In this document: positions 55,070 to 64,000 of the stretch, one piece after another | Numbering within the stretch: position 1 is the first letter of the stretch | Layout of the letters: each line of letters begins with the position of its first letter | Source: Linum tenue | Taxonomy: Eukaryota; Streptophyta; Magnoliopsida; Malpighiales; Linaceae | Reading direction: 5' to 3' | Length of the DNA: 64,000 nt | Assembly: GCA_946122785.1 (NCBI GenBank) | Contig: CAMGYJ010000010.1 | Span: 15,537,467-15,601,466 of the forward strand | The notes under the pieces: model-generated | Told to the model about the DNA's origin: nothing | Databases searched by the model: none | What the model saw: the letters and a program-made list of their open reading frames with translations, nothing else | Translations under genes and position numbers: made by a program

Positions 55070-55882
55070 TCAACCAGGTCTGAAATCAAAGAAACGACTC
55101 ATGGTCGGGTACAAAGAAAGTGCTTTTCTAGCCACCATATGGGCTGCCCTATTACTACGCCGACCTACGAACCGAATACTATACCCCGAATGGATGTGAA
55201 AATAATGCGCAAGCTCCTCAAAAACAGCACCCATCCTGTTGTCACAGTGGTCACCCCGATTGAGCTTGTCGATGATAACTTTCGCGTCGCCTTCAAACCC
55301 AATGTCTGTGAGGCCTAACCCCAGACACCATAACACAGCCTCTCTAAGCACAAGTAATTCCACCACCAGAGGGTCATCAATGATCGGAAACTGAAACCCC
55401 TTAACCATGCTGACCTCCCCATTAGGGTGGAAGAGAACCACTCCTCGAGCCGAACGGAACCCACGCCTAGTGACCCTGTCCCGCCTACAGACCATCCGAG
55501 GGGCTCCAACAGGGCCCTGCTGCCCAGGCTCAGTCGGGGGAGCCCGCAAGACGCGACGATTGGGCAAACTTACCCATTCCTCATATTGTTGGATAAACAG
55601 GCGCATCAACACAGGGATCCTGAATTGTTTGCCTTCAAAGACCACCCAATTCCGAGAATGCCAGATCCTCCAGAGGATGGCCACCACCGCCATAAACAAG
55701 GTAAGTTGATTAATCAAAGCCAAGAGCCGCTTAAGAAAAAGAGGAAAAGCCTGACGAGGCAACCCCTCCCCCAGATAATCCAAGCCTGAGTAATCCCAGA
55801 GGGCCCGTGCCAGCGGACAGTAGAGAAATAGGTGCTCCAGCATTTCAGAACTATCCCAGCAAGCCGGGCAACGAGGATGCAC
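55070..55882 (-). pseudogene. LINE ORF2 C-terminus: CCHC-like/zf-RVT end and RNase H
   Basis: An open frame of 270 residues. It begins CPACWDSSEMLEHLFLYCPL, the zinc-binding end of the zf-RVT domain. A plant RVT_3-type RNase H follows, with FEGDAKVIIDKLN and FVGRRSNRAAHMVARKALSL. The usual first catalytic motif (DGA) reads DRV here (CRRDRVTRRG), so the active site seems damaged even though the frame is open. RNase H would remove RNA from the hybrid. Confidence 0.8.
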
Positions 55883-57818
55883 CTGGACCTTCCGTTCGAT
55901 GAGAGCTTCTATAGTAGGAAGGGCCCGAGTAAGGATCTACCAAGCAAACACCTTCAGTTTAGGGGGAATATTAGCCTCCCAAAGGCGAATCCGACTAGCC
56001 TTGTCCATCCAACTCACAGTAGATTTCCACCCACCCCTCCGATTATCAAGAGCGACAGCAAGGTGATAGGCCGATTTAACCGTGAACACCCCATCAGCTG
56101 TCTCATGCCAGATCAGCTTGTCCTCCACATACCGACGTGGAAGGGGAATATCTTTAATAGCCCTACAAGTAGGAGGATCAAACCATTGGCTAAGTTTACA
56201 GTCACACCAGCGTCCCTCTCCTGGACAAATAAGCTCAGCCACAGGCGGATCACCCCCATCTGGTAAAACCAGAGGGTTATATTGAAAGGGATCCAATTGA
56301 AACTGAGGGACCCAGTTGGAATTAATCTAGGAGGTCGAACGACCATTACCAATTTGCCATCTCAGCCCCCTTTCCAATAATTGACGCCCTAAAAGGATGC
56401 TCTGCCATCCCCATGAAGGGCGAGAACGAGCAGTAGCGTTGAGAAATGTCCCAGTCGGGAATATATCCCTTTGTAAACCTGGGCTAGAAGGGACTGAGGG
56501 TCAGTTAAAATACGCCAACCGATTTTGGCTAAAAGTGCCTGGTTAAACTGCTCAAACCGGCGAAATCCCATCCCTCCATCATGCTTACTCCTGCACATAT
56601 TACGCTAGGAAACCCACAGGATCTTCAAGTGATCCTCATTCGCACCCCACCAGAACCTAGCCACATGCTTATCCAAGAGACGACACAGGGACACCGGTAA
56701 TTTGAATCAGGACATCACATGCAAGGGCAAAGCCAGGGCGTTAGACTTAATTAATGTTTCCTTTGCCGCCCAAGATAAAGTCCGTTGCTTCCAACCCTTA
56801 AGTCGTTCTATTAACTTTTCCTCCAAATACCGGAATGTAGCCATCTTAGACCGAGCAAAAAGCGTGGGTAGCCCCAAATATTTATCTTGGACTCCCACCG
56901 CCCCAACCTCCAAAATCGCAACCAGGAATTCTTGGTAAGGCAGAACTATATTTTTACCAAAACAAACTGCCGACTTCTCCAAATTCACACGTTGACCGCT
57001 CAGTTCCTCATACTCATTCAAGACCACAATCAGATTCTCACATTCTTAGAGAGTACCCCGCATAAATAAATAAGAATCATCGGCGAAAAACAAGTGAGAA
57101 ATTCTGGGAGCCCGAGGAGCCACTTTAACACCCTGGAGCTTCTTATCCTCAATCGCCTTTCGTAGGAGAGCTGTGAACCCCTCTGTGCATATTACATACA
57201 AGAGAAGGGAAAACGGATCCCCCTGGCGTAACCCCCGGGAGGGCGTGAAATAGACAGCCGGGGAGCCATTCATAAGTACAGAGAAAGAAGAGGACCAGAG
57301 ACACTCACGAATCCATCCTTGCTAGACCAAGTTAAAGCCCATTTTATTCATAGCAGCAAGAAGTAAGGGCCATTCGACTCTATCATAGGCCTTTTCCATG
57401 TCAACCTTTAGAGCCATGTACCCTTTCTTACCTCGCGTTTTGATCTTCAAATAATGCATGAACTCATGTCCAAGGAGGATATTGTCAATGATCTGCCGGT
57501 CGCGGATGAAGGCATTTTGACCCTCCGATATGATAAGCGGAAGGAGACTTGCGAGCCGTTCAACCATAATTTTGGTTTTTTTTTATAAACAATTTGGCAC
57601 AGACTGATTGGCCGCAACTGCCTCATAGTCTCCACGTTATCCACCTTAGGGATCAAGGTGAGCCAAGTATGATTAAAAATTTTGAGCATCTGACTCGACA
57701 CAAAGAAAGAGCAGACTGCCTCAGTCACTGATACACCCACGACATCCCAGAAAGCCTTAAATAATTTGCTCGTAAATTCGTCCGATCCCGGAGCTTGTTT
57801 TGACCCCATGGAAAACAC
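55883..57818 (-). pseudogene. LINE ORF2 reverse transcriptase, frameshifted
   Basis: The pieces in order: QLRPISLCQIVYK (about 57600), KVDMEKAYDRVEW (motif A, about 57375-57410), GLRQGDPFSLLLYV (motif B, about 57200), HLFFADDSYLF (catalytic motif C, about 57070-57095), DKYLGLPTLFARSKM and a thumb/zf-RVT region with DGVFTVKSAYHLA. Frames change at least five times. It would copy the element RNA at the nicked target. Confidence 0.85.
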
Positions 57819-57824
57819 AGTTTT

Positions 57825-59140
57825 TCAAACTTCACTGGGTTGGACCTTAGCTGTCAAGGCAACATTCATGTATGGAGTAACACTGTGAGGAATGGGCAGA
57901 GTTCCCACCCTGTCAGCCATATTCGAGACATGAGTTTCAGAGGTGAAGAGAGCCTGGTAAAAGTTGGTGGCAATATATGCTTTCCCGGGTTCCTTAGTGA
58001 CCCACTCTCCATTGTCATTACGGAGGCAAGCAACGAAATTTTGTTTTCCAGCGAGTTCGTGTAACTGTATGAAAGTAAGCAGAGTTATGATCCCCTTCTT
58101 TAACCACCAGACTCTGGATTTTTGCTGCCAATAGATCTTCTCGGTCTCCCATTGTCGATTAAGCTCAATTTCAAGATTTCTAACCACATCCCAATATATT
58201 GGATGTATCGACTTAATCCGCTCAATCTCAGCCTGGAGAGTTTTGATATTCCGTAGGGAATTTGTAGTTCCCGCCCTACTCCAGTCATAAAGCAGATGGC
58301 GAAGCCTTTTAAGGCGTTCCCAAAGGCAGAACATAGGGGTGCCCTGAATCTCTTCCTGCCAGACATAAGTCACCATGGCCTTAACTTCAGGATTGTCCGC
58401 CCAACGGGCATCAAAATGAAAAAGGGGGTGACTATTGCGCACATAGGCCTTGTCTGATAGGAGGATGGCACGATGGTCCGACCCTTGGTCTGTGAAATGT
58501 TTAACCAAATTTTTCGGGAACTGATCAATCCAAGATTGGGAGCAGATCGCCCAATCCAGACGTTCACGAATACAAGCAGCGCCCATTCGCTTAATTGTCC
58601 AAGTGAATTGATCACCCTGATAACCCGGATCATGGAGTCCCAAGTCCTGGATAAAGTCCCGTGGGCCGATAGATTGGACAGCATTCCAAGGAAGACCACC
58701 ATCCTTCTCACCCTCATGCAGAGTGGTGTTAAAATCCCCTATGACAACATAAGGATGATGGAAACTGTCGCAAATCTCACGTAACTGAGCTAATTGAGTA
58801 GCTCTTAACGAGATATTACAACTAATGTAAACGAAAACCACAACATAGGAGAACTTCACTTCATTAATTTGCGCACAAATACAAAAGTTGGAATGGAAAA
58901 ACACTGAAGCGTCAACTTCGGGGGACCAAGCAACAACTAAGCCTCCCGATGCCTCAACTGCATCGACAAAGAAGAAACGAGAAAGATCAAAACCTAACCC
59001 CCGCATACGACGGGTCACTACTCCGGCTCGAGCGTGTCTCCGAGAAGAACACGAGATCCGATTTATTGGAATGAACTAAACTTACAACAGTTTGGAATGT
59101 AAGGGATGACCCAATTCCTCTCACATTCTAGGCCAGAAGC
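57825..59140 (-). pseudogene. LINE ORF2 endonuclease domain
   Basis: APE-type endonuclease. VRGIGSS and VFFSET (metal-binding Glu) are in one frame near 59030-59120. After a shift the 397-residue frame has VVIGDFNTTLHEGEKDGG (GDFN motif), RERLDWAICSQSW and SDHRAILL (SDH motif). Only this first part is fully readable; it would nick the target DNA. Confidence 0.85.
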
Positions 59141-59479
59141 CTCATTTATCAAGCTGGGGCCACTCGAGGCTGGCTTCCTCCACCTTTTCCAAGTCATCAT
59201 TTTCTTCCACAAACTGCTTCTTTGGAGTGGGAGCCTCAGCAGCATCCCAACAAGATTATCCAAAGAGCGTTTAATACCACCAACGGTATTATCAACCATG
59301 TTGGATCCATATACATTAAGCCCCAGCTGCCCATCTTCATTTCTACTCGTCTCATGCTGTTGGAGCTTCTCCATGGATCGAGTCCGGCGCACCCAATTCT
59401 TGGCAGGAGATGCCTTCATAAACAAACCATTTTTAAAGGCCTTGACCACTTTCTGAACCCGCCCTTCCTGGGAATCATC

Positions 59480-60960
59480 ATTCAATTTTTTCCACCATGC
59501 ACATGACGCTTGAGCTCAAAAGAGTGAAATTCCTCTTCAGAAAGTGTCTCGTCCGAGTCCATTGGCTCGGGTCTGGAGGTCTCCGCAGCTAGCCCCATCG
59601 GGGAATCCATGATCAGCCGGGAGTCACCCAGCTCAGTTTCCTTTTCTTCCACCTCCCCTCCAAGCGAACTCGCGGCCAGGACGATTCCTTTTGTCAGCCT
59701 GCGACCTCTCTGGGAAAGAGCACCCACGTCGGCCTTGGCACCAGAGCCTCATTGTCTAGTGAAGGAGCCAGCAGGTCAGCTTCGTGAGCAGCTCCCTTCC
59801 CTTCCACCTTGGGATTCCTGCGATTCCTCTTTTTAGCTCGAGAGCCATATTTATGCAAGGATTTGGAGGCTTGCATGGGCACCCCCTGTACAATAAACTC
59901 GTCCACGGATTCCTCCTCGAGAATGAGGCACTGGCGTCAGGATTGTTCCCGGTTTTGGCTCATAGTCAAAGGGTTTAGATTTGGAGCATCTCGTAGGGAC
60001 ACCTTCGGTTTTTCATTCGGCCGCTCATTTCGAGGTTCCTCCTGAGGCACCTGGCGAGCAGCGTTAATGGTGCTTCTCCCTTGACCCACAGGTCCAGACA
60101 TGCGTCTCCCATTCTTTCGAGGAGCTGAAAACCCTGTTCCGCTAGCGCCTGGCTTTTGCGGCCATTATTCCTGAGATGGAGTTTAGGGGCTCTCGATACG
60201 GGGAACCGGAGAGGGCTACGTCCCTTTTGCACAGGAGGCTCGGTTTCCATGAATGGGTGATTCAAAGAGCCCATCCAAAGAGGGTTGTCCGCAACCACAT
60301 GCATCTTTAATAGATACCTCCTCCCGTCGCCCCTACGCAGTGCGGCCACGAGCCGGCTTCTGATCATCCACCATATGCCCTCGAGCCTCCTTGTTGACCC
60401 AAACCGAACGCAAGGGATAGGTAGGGAGCTGCTCCTCATCATAAAAAATCTTTCGACCCAACTTCTTGGTCGACATCTGAGGTCCAAAACGTTCCTTCGC
60501 TAAAGGTGGGTCAAACGTACAAGCCTGTCGAGAGTGTCCTACTCGCCCACAATGGTAGCAGAAGCTCGGCAGATGTTCATACTTCAATCGAACCCAGAAG
60601 CACCCGGTTTCCTCATTAGTCTCCATATTATTGGACCGTAGAGGCTTAGAGAAATCCAACAACACATTCACCTTGATGAAACGTTGATCCGACTCATTGC
60701 ATGAAAACAAGCCGGCCTCCAGGACCCTTCCAAGCGTGGCAGCCACTACTTTGCGTCCAAACTGATGGGTGCAACACTCATCTTGGACGTCCCATAGTTG
60801 GACTCGGAAAGGAGCTATAGCTAGCTCATCAAAAGTTCTTCTACTAATAGATGGAGACCATGCTCGTAAGTGTAGGATCTTGTCACCGATTACCCATGGG
60901 AATTGTTTGAGTATCCAAGATTTAGCATCCTTGGTAGTACGAACTCAAAGAGTCCATGAG
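59480..60960 (-). pseudogene. LINE ORF1 (DUF4283 and CCHC), frameshifted
   Basis: WILKQFPWVIGDKILHLRAW and FDELAIAPFRVQLWDVQDEC are typical of DUF4283. They are followed by a zinc knuckle FCYHCGRVGHSRQAC at about 60520-60565 and a long basic/acidic tail. This RNA-binding protein would coat the LINE RNA. It is truncated at the N-terminus and shifted at about 60940 and after 60333. Confidence 0.8.
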
Positions 60961-61651
60961 TAGTCGCTCTCACCCGGATTCGACCCCGTCCTTGCCAGGG
61001 GTTATTCACCCCCATCGTAGTGGCCATTGAGTATAGGAGATGGATCTAATTGAAACCTTAGAACCTTTTGTGGTTTTAGGATGGAGATGTGGAACCTCAT
61101 GTTATGTTTGCCACCACCCAAAAAGCCTTTTCCCCCATGTCCTACCAGTCATTTTAACCCGTGTCTAAGACCTCCGGATGAGCTAGCAATGATACCCATC
61201 TTGTGAGCTCTAACATTTTGAGGCTACCATCATGGTAAAGGGATGTTAGGATTGAGCGTGAATGTGCACATCTTTTGCATCAAATGGTCCTGACCCCACT
61301 GGTCGAGAGTGAGTGATTCATTCATCATGTTTTGTTCATTTCTTATACCCCGGTGAGGACCTAGGTTGCTCGATCGTTCGTTCCCAAGATGTGATCTTCA
61401 TGCATGAGTAACTGTGATTGGTGAATCGTCGAGGCATGTAGTGTGTTGGTTGATGAATAATGTGAGAACTCTTCTTTTGCACAATCTTAATACAATTGAA
61501 TGTCGTTTGTGGTGGTTGCCAAGATTACTTTATTTTTGTCCATGGCTCGGTGTCAAATAACCATTGAGATTCATTCGTTTTGTGCCCTATTGCATGCCTC
61601 AAAAATTTTGTCAAAAAAGAGAAGTTGCAAGTTTACCTTGTTTTGTACTTG

Positions 61652-61689
61652 GTTTGCTTGGGGACAAGCAAACGTTAAGTGTGGGGGAG
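61652..61689 (+). promoter_or_regulatory. GGGA-capped hairpin and PPT of Ath6
   Basis: GTTTGCTTG, loop GGGA, CAAGCAAAC at 61652-61673, then TTAAGTGTGGGGGAG before the LTR TG at 61690. Confidence 0.8.
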
Positions 61690-63056
61690 TGATTCGGGTT
61701 CAAATGTACACATTTTATCCCTCATTTCTTATTCATTATGCTTAGTAGATCACCGTCCCTCGACCTATTTTACGCTTGGTTGTGCTTGTTTTGATACATT
61801 TCAAGTCCTAGCACGTGTGGAAGGGTCGAGGACGAGTTTCAGGATGACTGGAGGTTAAAAAGCGCAAAAATCCGAAGAAAAGTCCAAAGAAAAATTGCTC
61901 CGTAACAGTGAAGCGCAGGCATCTAGGAAGCAGTCGCAGTTCACGGTCCAGCATTGGAGTTCACGCTCTCCAGGAGGGTTCTAGAAGTTACTGGCGACAA
62001 GGCAGTTCACGATCTCTAAGACCGTGAACTTGGAGCACAAATCGTGAACCCAGGAGAGTGAAGCGGTGCATTTTGGAGACGACACTGAGTTAACGGACGC
62101 GTTTAGTTGTTCACGGCCATAACTGGAAGGCCGTGAACTCAGCTCGATCTGGGTTTAAATGAGAAGCTGAAAGGAAGAAGGAGTAGCTGGTTTTTTGGAG
62201 AAGTAACCACTTTCTTTCTCTAGGGTTTCGCCCAAAACACCAAAGGGGAGTTCTAGTGAGAGAGAGAGGGAGAGAGCTTGAGTGATCTTGGAGTTTAATT
62301 GAAGGCATTGTTCAAGATTGGAAGCAAGGAATAAAGCCTAGAAGAAGAAGATCTTGGGCTTCAAGTCGTAATTTCTCTCTTCTCTCTCTAGAAACTCATA
62401 CCTTCTCTTAGGTTTAAGAACCCTAGGTTTTTAATTTTGGTTTGTTGTTGACATATGTGACAAATTCCTTTTTTAATTGATGATTCTACTTGATTGATGG
62501 ATGTTTACATGAATGACATGAGTTGGGTTTCCATTTTCATGTCTTGACCTTTTGACCTAGGAGACAGATAATCCCCTTAGTACCCTCTTTTGGCAACTTC
62601 GGTCATTCCTATCGTTTATTCACCGGGTAGTCCCCGAGGGAGTTGACTCGATCCAACTCCTAGCAATATACGATACCCTAGGTTGAATAGAGCACCTACC
62701 CATCCATCGATTCGCCGTTCCGGGTCATTCCCGAGGGAGTCCTCCAAACGGTGGAGTATTTGAGTCGATTGAGCTAGGAATAGTACTCAACATCGATCCG
62801 AAGGTCGAGAATAGGGGAAATTAACTCAAGAGAGCTCCCAACCTTGTAAATAGCTAGATTAGTGGTTAGCTAGATTAGTTAGCTTAGTTCTTCTAATCAC
62901 CACCCTAGGTTGGCTAGATAACGAACCCTAAACCTGAAGTAGGGTAAGCCTAGATCCCCGAAGTACGATAAATTCTTATTGCTTGCTTGCCCTATGCTAC
63001 ACCCGGACGGCGGTTATACTTGACCGTCGATTGAGATGTTGTAGTTAGAACGAGTA
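61690..63056 (+). repeat. Ath6 3' LTR
   Basis: It begins TGATTCGGGTTC and ends near AACGAGTA (expected GAGTCA, last bases altered). TTCACGG/CCGTGAAC half-sites lie at 61940-62140, then a weak TATA (GGGTTTAAATGAG). No partner copy in the window apart from the Ath1 fragment at 12803-13183. Confidence 0.75.
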
Positions 63057-63306
63057 ATTACTACACTACTTAAGAATCAATCAGCCAAAGATGAAATCTT
63101 TGCAAGTAATGAACAAACAACAAAAGGTCACAATCAATAATTGAGCAGAACATCTTCGTTGAGAAATATGAATAGTTCTTTCTCATTCAGACTCAGTAAC
63201 TTGCTAAACTGAGAGAAGGTAATTCACTACTCCAAAGTGGAAATCATATCAATACCCATCAAGTTCCCCAAAGCCCAATCCGTACCAAGAATGGAATGGG
63301 ATTTCA
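63057..63306. other. No gene seen
   Basis: About 250 bp of AT-rich sequence between the Ath6 LTR and the TIM23 pseudogene. By position it could be the 3' UTR side of the pseudogene copy. Confidence 0.4.
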
Positions 63307-63836
63307 CTACACAAGAACATATCCCTTTACAGCATACTTCCCGGCGACAGCACCAACGGCCGAGATCTCTCAAATAGCACCAGCAATCGCCGTCGATCTA
63401 GGCCCTCTGACTGCTCGATAAATTGCCCCAGTGCCTAGCCCAGCAGCTACGGTGTTAGCAAAATCATCCACATCGATCGCTGCAATCAAGCTGCTCTTGA
63501 CCCCGGTAAACATCAGACGCAAAACTCCCATAGTGTTGCCCAATAGTCGACCACTGTGCCCGCCGGAGTTCAAAACCCTGTTCACCCGCAACTTCATGTA
63601 GTCGCGGGCCTGGGCCGCCCTGATCCATCGAGCGTCCCCTCCTCGCCGCCGACGATCGAACCGCCAAGGTACCCCGTGCCGGTGTAGTAAGTGAGATTCT
63701 CGCTCCAGGTCCGCCGCTAACGTGCGGCATCTTCCATGAAGAGGAACTTCGAGGACGTGGGGAGATTGGGAAGGGACGCTACATAGATTCTGTTAGGATG
63801 GTACTTACGGAACCTCTGATCGCCAGAATCGTGCAT
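63307..63836 (-). pseudogene. TIM23: TIM23 (mitochondrial inner-membrane translocase) pseudogene
   Basis: On the minus strand from ATG at 63836 it reads YVASLPNLPTSSKFLFMEDA, a TAG, then [20 protein letters not shown] and [11 protein letters not shown]. After a frame change it continues KLRVNRVLNSGGHSGRLLGN, IAAIDVDDFANTVAAGLGTG and YRAVRGPRSTAIAGAI, then a TGA, then AVAGKYAVKGYVLV to TAG at 63307-63309. This is the plant TIM23 order, with the glycine-rich Tim17/22/23 membrane helices, at near full length. Intact TIM23 forms the presequence import channel of the inner mitochondrial membrane. Two premature stops and at least one frameshift disable this copy. It has no introns, which fits a processed copy, but plant TIM23 genes can be intronless. 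Confidence 0.85.
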
Positions 63837-63927
63837 CGTCGTGAAGACGAAGAAGAGATCAATGAATTTTTAGCTGTTCAAATTTGTTTGGGAAGCTTAA
63901 CCGCTGCACCAATTTTAAATTAATTAG

Positions 63928-63958
<31 letters not shown>
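63928..63958. repeat. (TTA)n microsatellite
   Basis: About ten ATT/TTA units near the right edge. Confidence 0.85.
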
Positions 63959-64000
63959 GAATAATTAAAACGTAAGCAACCAACAAGAAAAACATTGTTT

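Larger units (their letters stand above)
55010..61015 (-). mobile_element. L1-type LINE, decayed and 5' truncated
   Basis: Minus-strand order is ORF1, endonuclease, reverse transcriptase, zf-RVT-like region, RNase H, then the 3' end ATCTTTTGTC followed by an A-tail (T-run at 55010-55017 on the plus strand). It is 5' truncated in ORF1 near 61010, where Ath6 sequence begins. Many frameshifts and stops make it inactive. No target duplication was found, possibly because the left flank of Ath6 is lost. Confidence 0.9.
61016..63056 (+). mobile_element. Ath6: 3' end of an Athila-like element
   Basis: 61016-61651 matches the Ath1 3' noncoding region from 12170 on, including the AAAAGCCTTTTCCCC block (about 61120). 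Hairpin, PPT and one LTR follow. The 5' part is cut off at the LINE junction. Confidence 0.8.

Noticed and set aside
60950..61010. B-box-like CCCGGATTCGACCCC on the plus strand
   Set aside because: It reads better as antisense of LINE ORF1 (DUF4283 start).

Overview
The window is plant nuclear DNA, most likely a eudicot and probably pericentromeric or other repeat-rich heterochromatin. Evidence: tRNA-Asp-primed Athila-type Ty3 retrotransposons, a plant L1-type LINE with a C-terminal RNase H, Mutator and hAT elements with exact target duplications, GT-AG introns, and a degraded copy of the plant mitochondrial import gene TIM23. There are no operons, rRNA genes, CRISPR arrays or bacterial signals. 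Element names below are local labels.

Layout. 1-13183: Ath1, an old Athila-like element with an unusual acidic ORF, split by Ath2 (486-9474), a young element with almost identical LTRs. 13184-14797: 3' end of Ath3, whose LTR is cut by Trg1 (14798-18436), a small gag-only LTR element. 16216-16911 and 18601-19151: two hAT-type MITEs with exact 8-bp target duplications. 20216-21417: a possible minus-strand split gene. 23020-26790: a degenerate tandem array interrupted by a TIR element. 27189-29301: a plus-strand split gene of unknown function behind a duplicated GC-rich leader. 30679-46511: a three-level nest in which Mutator-like MU1 contains Athila-like Ath4, which contains Athila-like Ath5; each insertion has a visible target duplication. 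46673-48077: a solo LTR. 50607-52736: MU2, a Pack-MULE-like element with a hAT inside its own TIR. 53148-54288: MU3, in a probable intron. 55010-61015: a decayed L1 LINE on the minus strand. 61016-63056: 3' end and LTR of Ath6. 63307-63836: the TIM23 pseudogene.

How the parts work together. No LTR element whose internal region is visible here retains reverse transcriptase or integrase. Ath2 and Ath4 carry gag-protease plus an env-position ORF. Ath1 and Ath5 carry a different, acidic ORF in place of gag-pol. Trg1 carries gag only. All would need enzymes supplied in trans. What the Athila-like elements share is noncoding: the PBS, a stem-loop just after the first ORF, a GGGA-capped 9-bp stem-loop beside the PPT, conserved 3' blocks, and LTR arrays of ACGG half-sites. 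The strongest candidates for something undescribed are this family of pol-less Athila derivatives, its acidic ORF and its conserved RNA hairpins.

Limits. Everything was read by eye without alignment or database search. Old element boundaries and all split-gene models are provisional.
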